The position numbers and the translations under genes were made by a program. Shown here piece by piece: positions 48,678-59,144 of a stretch of 64,000 nucleotides of DNA. The notes under the pieces were generated by a model. It ran no database searches, had not been told where the DNA came from, and saw only the letters and a list, made by a program, of their open reading frames with translations. The stretch is from Nymphaea colorata. Lineage: Eukaryota > Streptophyta > Magnoliopsida > Nymphaeales > Nymphaeaceae. The DNA lies in contig NC_045146.1 of NCBI RefSeq assembly GCF_008831285.2, positions 10,490,972 through 10,554,971 of the forward strand. The letters are read 5' to 3'. Every line of letters starts with the position of its first letter. Within the stretch, counting starts at the first letter, position 1.

Positions 48678-50195
48678 GCATGTGTATGACAGACTCAGCT
48701 GCATACATTGTGATTATGCTTTCAAATTTCGGTAACATGGTAATCACAAACATTGTTATAAAATTATTAAAAAAAATAAAATGCAACTTGAAATCAAATT
48801 GTAATGTTAGGTCTTGGTTTTATGCCATTTTTTTTTTAACTGAAGTCATCTTTGCTGAGAAGAGACATTTTTTCTCAAAAAGTCGCCCATGTAAATATAT
48901 ATGCAACACTTAGAATTGATTGATGCATTAAGAACTTAGCTAATAAAGGGATATTTTTTATCCTCACCATCTCATTTAGATTTAATCACTTACATTGGTC
49001 CAGATTGAGGGTGGCACTTTTTGTTCTCACTTTCTCATCTAGATTTTAATTGCTTGTACTCATTTAGATCAAGAGAGTGATCCAAATAACTGTTGTTCTG
49101 CCTCTACTTTTTTTTAAGATAAATGATGACATTCTATAGGTGTTAAGGGCAACAGAAAGTGCTTATATCTTATATATTTAAGACTAAATATCAAGCTATA
49201 ACTACACAACCATGAAGGTCAAAAGGCTTCATTAACTCAATCAAGATACAGAGTTTGCTTTGAAGAAATAACTAACTTCTACTGTAACAATAAAAGTTCT
49301 ATTTTACAATACAACCAACCACACTTTTTATGCAAAAGCTAATTAAACATATTTAAATGGACTATCATTAGTTCTGAGAGGAATACTTAAAAGAAACTAT
49401 AGCTTTGCTATTTGTACATCTGAAACGTGAGCTTGTAGCTTTCTTTATCAAAGCACTTTCCCTACACCCACATTCACCTTTGTTTAGAGGAATTGTTGAC
49501 TAGGATACCGAAAGCTTGAAGGAGGCGATAAAAGTATAACCACATACATGTGTACGTAGAAGCATAAGACACACATTTATATATGATATATACTTTAAAA
49601 GAGTTTTCTTATGTACTTTCTTTCTTTTTCCTATTCTTTTCTGTGTTTTTGTTTTAGTATTTAGGATATGGCTGCTGCCTAGCTCCCAAGGGTCATATCC
49701 ACAGCCATCCTTAGCTAGACAACTACTAATTCACTTTCTTGCCTTACGTATATATATTTGGGTTGGTCCCAAATGCATGTGTGCTTCCTACAAAAGTTCT
49801 CTTCTGTTTCTGTATCTTAGTGCACTTCTGGCGTCCGAGAGTTTTTTTTTTTCACTATTCAGGTTTTCTTATCATACAAAGCTTGACCAAGTTGTCTGGT
49901 GAAAAATATTGCTTGTGCGTGCAACAATTTTTTAAAAGTATTATGTGACCATTTTCATTGAAATTTTAAGAACCAAAAATGACATCTGTTTTTTCTTAAA
50001 TCTGTATAAATGGTCTTTTTCTTTTTTTGAAAAATATAATGTGATTAACATAAAATTACACTTTTTCCACTGTCAAAATTTTCCTTTGCTGAAGAACCCC
50101 TACGAATTGTGACTGTTTAAAAGGTAGCCATTTGTAGGTTTGTTAGCATAACTACAATTTATATTTGAATTATTCTGGTAAAAATAACGTACCTC
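48678..50195. other. Intergenic DNA downstream of the PAT gene
   Basis: No gene recognised. This is the 3' side of the minus-strand palmitoyltransferase gene. Its 3' UTR may lie in the last few hundred bases, but I could not fix an end. Confidence 0.4.
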
Positions 50196-50630
50196 TCATG
50201 ATATGATGCTGATGTGATGATGGCCTGCTGGATCCTTTATTGCATTGACTTCACATTGCTCCATACCTCTCTCTATCCCAGGGTAAACAAATGATCCAAA
50301 CGCATGATTATCATCGTTCTCCCTGCTCTTCAAGTTATCATTGATGCCACTATAGTCCAAGCCTTGTAAAATCTCAGGAAGATGCAAGTCAACAGGGAAT
50401 CCAGATTTCACATTGCCAATTTCCATATCAATTTTTGCCATCGGTCCAATGGAGTCTCCTCTCATACTTGGAGAAAAAATTTCATTAGGTTCTTCTGCTA
50501 CCAGTAGACGAAAATTATTCAATGAAGGTGGGATCTTTGACAGAAATATTTCCTCAAAGTTCTCGAAGACACCCAAGTTATACGGATTTTCCTTTTTGTC
50601 ATACCGATAGCGAAAATTCTCATAAGTAGT
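50196..50630 (-). CDS. DHHC palmitoyltransferase, C-terminal exon
   Basis: Exon of a plant protein S-acyltransferase, which attaches palmitate to cysteines of membrane-associated proteins. It opens after an AG acceptor (GGAACAG|ACTACTTATG). It reads TTYENFRYRYDKKENPYNLG, then ENFEEIFLSKIPPSLNNFR, then a variable acidic tail of about 95 residues to a TGA. TTYE is the conserved TTxE motif after the last membrane helix. Splicing to the 51286-51513 exon is in frame (phase 0) and gives the family's usual STNQ-TTYE join. A perfect donor-like AG|GTACGT lies three bases after the stop, so this may not be the true last exon. The DHHC motif is not in the window. Confidence 0.85.
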   Translation of the reverse strand, partial: TTYENFRYRYDKKENPYNLGVFENFEEIFLSKIPPSLNNFRLLVAEEPNEIFSPSMRGDSIGPMAKIDMEIGNVKSGFPVDLHLPEILQGLDYSGINDNLKSRENDDNHAFGSFVYPGIERGMEQCEVNAIKDPAGHHHISIIS

Positions 50631-51285
50631 CTGTTCCATAGTAAACATAAGTCAGCTTCAATGAATATGTCAATTATATATGTGTGTGTTCATACAATTC
50701 ATATCAATGTTGTCTACAGATTTTGTATTTGCATTTATCTGACAAATTATTTTCAACTTTTATCAGCACCTTTTTAATAGGACTACCAAAAAATCATAAT
50801 TTCACATTTTTCTATTATTTCTAACATATAATTTTTACATTTTGAATTCCAGAGAACAGTAAACTTTCTAAACACACATCTGAAAGAAACCTCACGGACA
50901 AAAACCCAAGGATGATACTTGTCACAATAATGTGTGTGTGTGTGTGTGTGTACATATATATATATATATATATAATGTAAGTGTGTATGTGTGTGACAGA
51001 GAGAGAGAGAACTAGCTAACAAATTTAGTTAATGAACTTGGTTAGTTGATAAGTGCCAAAAATAACTAACAGTAGTTGATGCAGCAGCCTAAGTAAATAA
51101 GGTATTTATGTGTGTATATTTATGTGAGAGTGTGTTTCTGTGTGTGTGTGTGTGTGTGTGTGAACAACGAACAAAATAAACATATGCGATATGACAGCAA
51201 ATATTTTAGCTAAATTGTTGTTACTTGGATAACTAATTGTTATTTACTAATATAAACTTATGCAGGAGCAAAAAGAAAAGGTCAC
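50631..51285 (-). other. PAT intron (655 bp)
   Basis: Bounded by CAG|GTGACC (donor) and ACAG|ACTACT (acceptor) on the minus strand. It contains (TG)n-(TA)n at 50934-50976 and (TG)n at 51139-51162. ORFs here are repeat artefacts. Confidence 0.8.
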
Positions 51286-51513
51286 CTGATTTGTGCTGAT
51301 TAAGTAGAGATGGAAAACAGTTAGGCCACCAACAAACCACACTGCTATGAAGCAGTACACTATGAGCACCACAGAAGGAACCTCTTGGGACATTGCCTTC
51401 CAGAGGCTGCCATTTGATTTTCGTATGAGAATGTTCACCCAAGAAAATGCAAAGACATATATGCACATAAAAGTTGATGATGATATAAACATGAAGAAGA
51501 ACCGATAGTTACG
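51286..51513 (-). CDS. DHHC palmitoyltransferase, transmembrane exon
   Basis: A 228-bp, 76-codon exon in phase 0. It opens RNYRFFFMFISSSTFMCIYV and contains two hydrophobic helices, about residues 5-28 and 46-73. These are transmembrane segments 3 and 4 of the DHHC protein family, which follow the catalytic Cys-rich DHHC domain. It ends VFHLYLISTNQ at a GT donor. The acceptor GGTGCAG|CGTAAC is preceded by a pyrimidine run (51548-51559). The RNYRFF start fits the sequence just after the CPWVGxCIG part of the DHHC domain, so the upstream exon is expected further right, beyond 64000. Not a pseudogene as far as this part shows. Confidence 0.87.
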
Positions 51514-51758
51514 CTGCACCAAAACCATGAAAGATACATACTTGGTTAAAAAAAAAAAAAGCAGAATCAAACTGCCACATATATAAATATCAGCAAATTC
51601 TAAAACTTATAAAATAAATTGAATGACAAATTACTAGGATTTCTGAGAAACACAAATTACTGCATGGAAAACAATGATCAAGAGAGTAAACATTCTAAGG
51701 GTTTGCGACTTCCTAGCAACTTCAGGAGATAGATTCAAATGAAAATAACAATGAAGAT

Positions 51759-51953
51759 TGTTAAATATCTTTAACTGTCATTTAGAGTCTTTCTGCAATA
51801 TTAGGAAGTTAGAGTGTGTGTTTCTAAAGTTTATCTTATTTTATTTGGACTGATATTGTATTTTGTTACCGCCAGCCCTAATCTCTTTTAGCTTTGAGAG
51901 TAGGGTAAATAAAGTTAATTAGAATATTGCACTCTCTCTCTTTGATCGTAACA
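51759..51953 (+). repeat. 5' LTR of copia C
   Basis: 195 bp, TGTTAAATAT...CGTAACA. It includes a CCCTAATCTC / GAGAGTAGGG stem (51876-51885 / 51896-51905), related to the LTR of element B. Confidence 0.9.
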
Positions 51954-52526
51954 TGGTATCAGACTGGGGCTTTACCTAATGCCAGCAAGCCAAGTAAGTT
52001 TCCCAGTGACCCTCTTTTTTTTCTGGTGGCTCTCTACCGTACGCCTCTTCCTCATTTCCTTCTGCCACCTATTGGCCCAGCAGCAAGGAGGCAGTAAGGG
52101 AATAGGACCTGGTCGTGCTCTGTAGAGGAGGACCTAATCACGCCTATGTCGAAAGCGTGATCAGATCCTCAAGTGGATCGTGTGGAGCAAAGTCGATCTG
52201 CTGATCGTGGGTATGAAAGCTGTTCGTGGATGCTGTTTGGAGTAGTTTTCGTGGAGCAGACTATGTCGTGCGCTGTGGAGGAGTATAACATTTAACAATC
52301 ATCAGGTGCTCAATTGGTAGCAGTATGTAGACCAGCTGTTTAAAAGGCTGATTCAGAATTGTGAAGGTGATGTGGCTTGTGTGCTCTTCTTTGTCGCCTA
52401 GCCTCTGATATTCTTGGGCAGTTGAGGTATTTACTCATGTGTTTGACTGTTGTGGCTGACTATTGTATCTCGTACACATACATTGTACGGTTGGATTGTG
52501 TTTTTTTTTTTGTTGGAAAATTTACC

Positions 52527-53135
52527 ATGGCTGATGGTAGTAAATCCAAAGTTTCTAATGAATACAAGATGGCCGGAAACTTCTTCTCTTATAGAACCAC
52601 GATCAAGCTGAACGGTTCAAATTATAAAATCTGGCCTAGGATGTTCATAATGCCTACAGCAGGTCATAGAAAGAAGTATGTTTTTGAAGAAAATGAACCT
52701 GTCGAGAAGAAAGGCAAAATGGTTGTGTGGAACACAATAACATTATGATGTCGTGGATTATGAACAGCGTGGAGTCTCATATAGCCCCACCAATTGCATA
52801 CTATACCAAGGCCAAAGATATGTGGTCGTCCTTGAAGAAAACGTATTCTGATGCTACTACTGTTATTAAGATTTTACAGGTGGAAGAGGAATTGTACAAA
52901 ATATAACAAAGTGATCAAGACTTGTTCCAATATTTTGCCACATTGATGCTGCTTATGAACGGTTAAAGCCACCTTGCCAGCACTGTTATCCATCACATTT
53001 TGAATCTGCAATGGTGGCAAAGTATCACAACATCAAGTACTCTATGGCGAAGGCACAAAATCTCACAAGCAGTGATCTTCTCGACTTAGCAGATACATAT
53101 AATAGGTTGAGTCGCCTTGCAGTCACCCTCTCATA
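52527..53135 (+). pseudogene. Copia C gag remnant
   Basis: Begins ATG with NFFSYRTTIKLNGSNYKIWP, MFIMPTAGHRKKYVFEE, then a stop at 52746. The rest of the capsid (matching element B's VEEELLNL, SIKSIYERL and YNRLSHLAV parts) is readable in other frames to about 53135. Frameshifts and stops make it non-functional. Confidence 0.8.
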
Positions 53136-53378
53136 ACCTACACATGACACACCAGTCTCTGCACTTGTGGTATCATGAGGACATGGCCATAGTTCTTAGG
53201 TTGGAGCTAGGGGACGTGGTACATGTCCTCGTGCAGTGATATTTGTTTCCCACACTTGGGCACCATTACACGTGTTATATTCTCCTCGTTTTACAATTAA
53301 TCTGTTATCTATTAGGCAACTGACTAGTGATTAACTGGCTACTGATTTATAGTGTAGAGTCAATTTTTATCCTGGTTC

Positions 53379-54450
53379 ATGTTCTTTCAGGACTTACAAA
53401 CTGGGAAGGCGATTGGTGGCAGCCACGAACTTAAGGGACTCTATTTCCTTTCTATCCCAAACAAAGTTGCATCTTCCTTCACATCGAGGACCTCTCCTTT
53501 ACGGCGGTGTCTCAGACTGGGTCATCCATCTGTGGCCAAACTTCGTCACGTGTTTCCAAATATTTCTGCATCAGAGTCTTTCTATGTGATGCATTCCAAT
53601 TAGGCAAACATACACTGAGCAGTTTCCCTTCGATTCAGAGTCCATCTAGTCAGAGTCCTTTTGATCTTCTTCATATGGATGTATGGGGTCCTAGCAGGGT
53701 TGCTTTTCGTTCTCGTTTCTGGTATTATCTTGTTTTGGTTGATGATTTTACTAGAACCAGTTGGGTATTCTTATTACGCGAAAGATCTGAAATAATTTGT
53801 ATTTTTTCATAAATTTGTCAATGAAATAAAAACTCCGTTTGGTTTTATTGTGAAAAATATTCACACTGATAACGCTTTTGAATTCAAATCTTCAGTCCTA
53901 CTTCAATTTTATGCCAATCACGGAATTTGACCACAATATACTTGTCCACACACGTCTCAACAAAATGGTGTTGCCGAGAGCAACTTCTAGATGTCCCGCA
54001 CTCTCATGTTGCATACTCATATGCCCGCCTATTTTTTGGGTGATGTCATTCTTACTGCATGTTACCTTATTAACTGGTTGCCCTCGTCCGCCATCCAAGA
54101 ACGAATTCCCATTCAAATACTATATCCAAATCGACTGTTATTTCACATATCTGTCAAAATATTTTGATGCACCTGTTTTGCACACATCTTAGGCCTAAAT
54201 AGAAACAAACTTGTTGTCCAAGCAATCAAATGCATATTCATTGGATATTCTGCCAATCAAAAAGGATATCAGTGCTTTGATCCCCAAACCAAGAAATAGC
54301 TTATGCGGATGTCACATTCTTTGAGTCTCGTCCTTACTTCTCCTCTCCAAGTCCCACTACGTCTGAGATGCCAATTTTGGTTCTTCTTCCTATTCCTCCA
54401 GTTTCACTTGACTCTACTCCCTCCTCTCCACCTGTGTCATGTGATCGTTT
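53379..54450 (+). pseudogene. Copia C integrase remnant and linker
   Basis: The frame from 53379 reads DLQTGKAIGGSHELKGLYFL and CLRLGHPSVAKLRHVFPN, the gag-pre-integrase HHCC region. A shifted frame reads SPFDLLHMDVWGPSR (first Asp of the D,D,E triad) and WYYLVLVDDFTRTSWVFLL. Later frames give HTDNAFEFKS, a QNGVAES-like end and the KCIFIGYSANQKGYQCF stretch. Broken by several frameshifts. Confidence 0.85.
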
Positions 54451-54451
54451 C

Positions 54452-54962
54452 TGTTAGGCGCAAGTATTTCAATTTATTTTAACTTTTGTCCGTGTGTTTT
54501 TGCTTTAGTAATTTCTTTTGTACGGGTCGGGTCTAGTTAGAGTGTGCAACCCAACCCAGCACGTCATGTACTTAAACCATCTTAAGGGTAATCAAACCCT
54601 AATGAAGATTATTGTTGACGTGAAGAGGAGCTGGGCTTCCTATAGCTGTGTGTGTGAGTACTGCAGCGAGCGGCTGTAGTGGTGGTTAGCTAAACCGAGG
54701 CTAACAAGGTATCATAGCTCCAGCGACCATGGCGGAGAGAATCACTGCGCGCGACGCCTTTGCAGCGGTGGAACAACACAAAAATCAAGTGGAAACGGTG
54801 ATCGGCGGCCTGGAAGGGCGGATGCATGGGATGGATCAACGCCTGAACGTAGTGGACGCACTGTTGGAGGCCATGATGGTGGAGCAACAGGCGATGTCGG
54901 CGCTCTTGCGTGAAAGCCTACGACAAGGCTCTCAGCAACAGTCGCCTGATTCTGATTAGACC
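54452..54962 (+). mobile_element. LTR element D1: 5' LTR, primer site and gag start only
   Basis: LTR 54452-54706 (255 bp) with perfect 6-bp terminal inverted repeat TGTTAG...CTAACA. It is followed by AGGTATCATAGCTCC, a slightly altered initiator-Met primer site. A 76-codon ORF begins 22 bases later. At 54962 the sequence switches abruptly to another LTR. No 3' end of this element is present. Confidence 0.75.
54729..54959 (+). CDS. Short gag-like ORF of D1
   Basis: MAERITARDAFAAVEQHKNQ, then a Leu/Met heptad region (RMHGMDQRLNVVDALLEAMM) and a Gln/Ser tail to a TAG. Coiled-coil proteins that start directly behind a primer site are typical of Gag N-termini in Ty3/gypsy-type elements. That assignment is inference from layout. 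It lacks any capsid or zinc-knuckle part, and its stop coincides with the junction to D2. Confidence 0.45.
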   Translation: MAERITARDAFAAVEQHKNQVETVIGGLEGRMHGMDQRLNVVDALLEAMMVEQQAMSALLRESLRQGSQQQSPDSD

Positions 54963-55763
54963 TGTTGAAACATGTAAAGATGGGTTTTGGGACCAGGACC
55001 AGGTCAGGGTCCAGACCCGATCCAGCTTGTAGCCCTTGTTGGGCCTTACTTAAAGACTTGTAACCCTAATTTCTGAAGTGAATAAAGTTTTAAGAGAGAG
55101 AGAGTCTGGCGGCTAGTGGGCACCAGACCTCCTCACCCGTGGTTTTTTCTACCTCTCGTTGAGGGTTTTCCACGTTACATCCGTGTTCTTCTCGCTTTTA
55201 CTGTTTCTACATGGTATCAGAGCCGTGACTAGTTTGTGAAAATTTTTGCCGGTCGTGAAGTTTCGGCCCTGACCTTTCCATCGCTCGCGGCTCTTATTCT
55301 GCCGCCACCGCTTCCACCGCTGCTGCTGCCGCCGCCGCTTCCATTGTTGCTGCCGATTCCGGCTGCTCTTGCTACTGGTTTCTGGCTGCAGCCCAGCATC
55401 GTTGCCCAACTCACGCCCGTCGTGCTCCATCGCCAGTGCAGCCCAGCTCCGCCTTTTCTGCCGTCGCCCTAAGTCCCCGTCGCTCAGCATCTGTCAGCGC
55501 CTAGCATTGTCCATCGCTCAGCGCTCGCCGTCGCCCGCCATTTTGTGCTCTGTTGCTGTTGCCTGAGGCCTCCCTTGCTGTTTGTCATCGTCTGGTGTGT
55601 GCCGGTTGCCACTGTTCTTTTCCTGTGCGTGAAGCCCGTGGAGATCTGTCGCACTGATCTCTCAGCTCCCAATGTCACCACCCAGCATCATCCCATTTGC
55701 TGTTCCCGGTTGCCGTTTGATGTTCCTTCTTTGTGCCTGTTTCTTGGTTAGGCCTTTTTTGCT

Positions 55764-56393
55764 TTGGTGAACCCGACGTGGTGGCGGATTCTCATATGGG
55801 GGAAGTGGATTATTGACAGTGGTGCTACCCACCATATGGCTGGCGACCCTAAGGTCTTTCATGGGTATAAGTTTTCGTCAGGAAAGGAATGGGTGTCTCT
55901 TGCCGATGGTTCCTCTATTTCTATGGCTGGAAAAGGGAGTCTCTCACTTTTGAACAAGTTCTTAGTCCACAATGTTCTACATGTTCCTCACCTTCCCTTG
56001 AACCTCTTGTCGATTAGCAAGATTACAAAAGAGTTGAATTGTGAACTTATTTTTTCTGCTGATCGTTGTGTTCTGCAGGACTTGGTGACAGGAAAGAGGA
56101 TTGTGATTGGTTTGTTTTCTGAAGGGCTATATCGTTTACCTATGAGTGCCGCTACTGCCCTCATGACAGCCGCCAGCAAAACAACGAAGAGTAGAGAGGA
56201 CTCCCTTCAATCGATTCTGCATTGGCATGAGCGCCTTGGACACCTTCCTTTTGGAATTCTAAGACAGTTATTTCCTGATCTGTGTTCCAGGTTAGATATG
56301 ACTATGGTGTCTTGTGATGTCTGTCACCTGGCCAAACATGTTAGGGCTTCATACCTGTGTCTACCCATCGTTCTAACGAGGTGTTTGCCATGA
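55764..56393 (+). pseudogene. Copia D2 protease and integrase N-terminus
   Basis: Aspartic protease with DSGATHHM (residues about 19-26), the LADGSSISMAGKGSL segment and LLSISKITKELNC. The integrase HHCC zinc-binding part follows: HWHERLGHLPFGIL ... CDVCHLAKH. The start codon lies in leader DNA because gag is deleted. The frame is lost near 56355, where the next ORF overlaps in a different frame. Among the best preserved copia reading frames here, but not intact. Confidence 0.85.
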
Positions 56394-56986
56394 TTCACTC
56401 TGATGTATGGGGGCCTTCGGGAATTCCTTCTTGTCATGGTTTTCAGTATTTTATCACCTTTATAGATGATTGTTCTCGTAACATCATTGTTTATTTGCTG
56501 AAAGACCATAGTGAAGTTCCTACTGTCATAGAGACTTTCATTGCTTATGTGGAAACTCAATATGGAGCATCTGTTAAGACCTTTCGTTCTGACAATGCTC
56601 GTGAGTATACATGCCAGTCTGTCGATAGCTTCTTTCGGAAAAAGGGAATTGTTCATGAAACTTCTTGTAGTTATACTCCTCCTCAAAATGGAGTTGCTGA
56701 ACGAAAGAATCGCCAGTTACTGAATATGACTCGGGCACTTCTTTTTCAATGTCATGTTCCAAAAAAATATTGGGGGGATGCTGTGTTGACCAATGCGTAT
56801 TTAATTAACCGTATGTCTCGTCGTGTGTTGAATGGACAGACGCCTCACTCTATGTTATCAGGGAGTCGTGAACCTTTCTCTCTTCCACCTAGAGTTTTTG
56901 GATGTGTTTGTTTTATTTACAATCACAGTCCTAATATTAAAAAGCTTGATCCTAGGTCGGTTAAGGGCATTTTTCTGTTTTTTTAG
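56357..56986 (+). pseudogene. Copia D2 integrase core
   Basis: Retroviral-type integrase core with the three acidic residues in context: HSDVWGPSG, FRSDNAREYT and QNGVAERKNRQLL. It continues with YWGDAVLTNAYLINRM and PPRVFGCVCFIYNHSPN, and ends at a TAG after KGIFLFF. All triad residues are present. It is disconnected from its N-terminal domain by a frameshift. Confidence 0.88.
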
Positions 56987-57329
56987 GTTATTCCCCCACT
57001 CAAAAATGATATAAGTGTCGAGACCCTTCCACAGGTCGTGCCTATGTTACCAAAGATGTCACCTTCCTGGAACATGCTTCATATTTTGGTGAGAATTCTC
57101 TTCAGGGGGAGAGGTCTACAATGAGAGAAGAGTATTCTCCCAATCAAGAGATTCAGTTTACAGATTTTTTGAAATACAAGAAGGAAGAGATTGAGGTTAC
57201 TAACCCTCTAGAGCACAATGAGGATGATGGATGTTCAACTGTGGATAAGGAAGGACATGACCGTTTGTTTGGGCAGGTTTACTCTAGGCGAAAGTCGCCT
57301 ACGGCAGGACCCACTGATGAAGCTGACAA

Positions 57330-58131
57330 AAATATGTTCTTGATCTTTTGCAGGAAACAAGTTTATTGGGGCCAAACCTACCACACTTCCTATGAATCCA
57401 CGAGTTCATATTCATGACGATGAATCAGATGACTCAAGAACATATAGATCTCTGATAGGGAAACTTTTATATTTGACTGTCACTTGTCACTTGGCCTGAC
57501 ATTAGCTTTGTTGTAAATAAGCTAAGTCAATTCATGAAAAAACCCTCAAAGGTTCATTGGGAGGCTGCATTATGGTGGTAAGATACTCAAAATCAGCCCT
57601 TGGCAAGGGGTTATAGTTCAAAAAGGGAGAATGCATTAACATAAAAGCTTTTAATGATGCTGATTATACAAGATCTGTGGATGACAAGAAGTCTACTACA
57701 GGTTTTCGTGTCCTTGCTGAAGGTAATCTTATATCTTGAAAGAGAAAGAAGCAGAATGTGGTTGTCTAATCTAATGTTGAGTCTGAATATAGGACTATAG
57801 CCCAAACTGCAACTGAAATGTCATGAGTCAGATTAGTGATTTTAGATTTGGTTATATCAGTGAATCTCCCAATGAAGATGTATTGTGATAATACAATAGG
57901 GCAGCCACCTATATTGCCAACAAATATGTTTTCCACGAGAGGACGAAACACATTGAAGTGGATTGTCATTATGTTCGTGACTTAGTACAGGAGGGAGAAA
58001 TTAGTACTATTTTGTCTCATCTGAAGATCAAGCGGTTGACATTTTTACCAAGGCTCTTCCCATGGGCGACTTCTTGAGAGGATGTAACAAGCTGAGCATA
58101 ATCAATATCTATGCTCCAGCTTGAGGAAGAG
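57330..58131 (+). pseudogene. Copia C RT end and RNase H remnant
   Basis: Begins YVLDLLQETSLLG (cognate of element B's YVFDLLQNTGMLG at 44620), then TLPMNPRVHIHDDESD and TYRSLIGKLLYLTVT. RNase H is readable with stops: AFNDADYTRSVDDKKSTTGF, VESEYRTIAQTATEMS and MKMYCDNTIGQP. It ends with the purine tract TTGAGGAAGAG just before the 3' LTR. Confidence 0.85.
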
Positions 58132-58324
58132 TGTTAAATATCTTTAACTATCGTTTAGAGTCTTTCTGCAATGTTAAGAAGTTAGAGTGTTTGTTTTTAA
58201 CGTTTATCTTATTTTATTTAGACTGATATTGTAATTTTTGTTACCGCCAGTCGTAATCTCTTTTAGCTTTGAGATTAGGGTAAAGTTAATTAGAACATTA
58301 CACACACTCTCTCTGGTCGCAACA
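58132..58324 (+). repeat. 3' LTR of copia C
   Basis: 193 bp, TGTTAAATAT...CGCAACA. It aligns end to end with the 5' LTR, with roughly 20 visible differences, so the insertion is not recent. The stem is kept (58251-58260 / 58271-58280). Confidence 0.9.
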
Positions 58325-59052
58325 AAGATAAAAAAATCTTTGATCAATAAAAATAACTTGTGGACATATAGATGATCCTATTCATGGAAAGTTCATTATG
58401 TTTAGAGAAAAAAAAAAAAAAAAACTTTGCATGTTCTCTAAAAATATGCAAACCAAAAGACAATATAATTTAAGAAGGCTACATTATCATTCATGTTACA
58501 AGTATCACGCAACTTATATATGCTTTTATCTAAGACCTGGAATTTTGACATGGCTTATCTATATTTCCTTCTAGAATCATAGAAACGGACATGTTACACA
58601 GACATGACAGGGATGTTGTTTTGCATCCTTTAACACTATAGTATGCATTTTCTTTACTGATCATAGCTAAGATGCAATAAAAAATGTGTCTCATGGCTGA
58701 GCACATTGGAACGACTCTCTCTCTCTCCATTTTCTCTCTCTTCCTTGTAGAAATTTGGGGGGTTGAAATAGAGCTTTATCATGCTGCCCTCTTCTCCCTA
58801 ATGTCACCCTGCCCACTCATATATGTAGGTGTGTCCATGTTGATGCACGTAAGCTTTTCAAAGTTTTCAATTTTGTAGCAGCAGCACATCTGACACAGTC
58901 TCTAAAGTTTAAAATTGATGGTGAAAACCCTCATTTTGCAAGATACATCCTTTTGTTTTATACTGACAATTGCCATCTAGTAAAACGATCGTAAAATTCA
59001 TTTATAAAGATGAAAAATATTAATGAATAAATACCTTTAGTTTCTTACCTTG
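58325..59052. other. Short intron stretch between copia C and copia E
   Basis: AT-rich with a poly-A run (58411-58424). No exon-like sequence on either strand. The ORFs at 58530 (-) and 58684 (+) are not recognised. Confidence 0.5.
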
Positions 59053-59104
59053 TGATAGAAATCTAGCACCAATATCTGTAACCAGAAAACAGTACTCAGG
59101 CAGG

Positions 59105-59144
<40 letters not shown>

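Larger units (their letters stand above)
54963..57328 (+). mobile_element. Copia element D2 fragment: LTR to integrase, no gag, no 3' half
   Basis: LTR 54963-55211 (TGTTGAAACA...TTTCTACA), perfect primer site TGGTATCAGAGCC at 55212-55224 and a GC-rich leader (55230-55750). Gag is missing. Protease starts KWIIDSGATHHMAGDP at 55803. Integrase follows in a second frame, then an acidic/Ser linker (57121-57325) that fuses straight into element C's RT end. There is no D2 RT, RNase H or 3' LTR. Confidence 0.85.
51759..58324 (+). mobile_element. Copia element C, chimeric and nested
   Basis: 5' LTR 51759-51953, then primer site TGGTATCAGACTGGGGC. Gag starts at 52527, with part of a protease/gag-pre-integrase region at 53250-53500. 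Integrase remnants run 53507-54200, and a linker ends near 54451. There it is broken by pieces of two other LTR elements (54452-57325). It resumes at about 57330 in the last part of RT (YVLDLLQETSLLG), runs through RNase H and ends in the 3' LTR 58132-58324. The 5-bp target duplication AAGAT (51754-51758 and 58325-58329) flanks the whole. Most of C's own RT, including YVDD, is missing. It lies antisense in the PAT intron. Confidence 0.9.

Noticed and set aside
50934-51022. Minus-strand ORF with His/Thr and Tyr/Ile repeats
   Set aside because: It reads through the (TG)n-(TA)n microsatellite in the PAT intron.
55149-55566. Several GC-rich ORFs in the D2 leader
   Set aside because: These are shadows of a CCGCCG-rich untranslated leader. 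Different frames on both strands are open because of the trinucleotide repeats, and no domain is present.
51759-58324. Endogenous pararetrovirus or other virus
   Set aside because: Domain order is protease, integrase, RT, RNase H with LTRs and initiator-Met primer sites, which is Ty1/copia. No movement or coat protein was seen.
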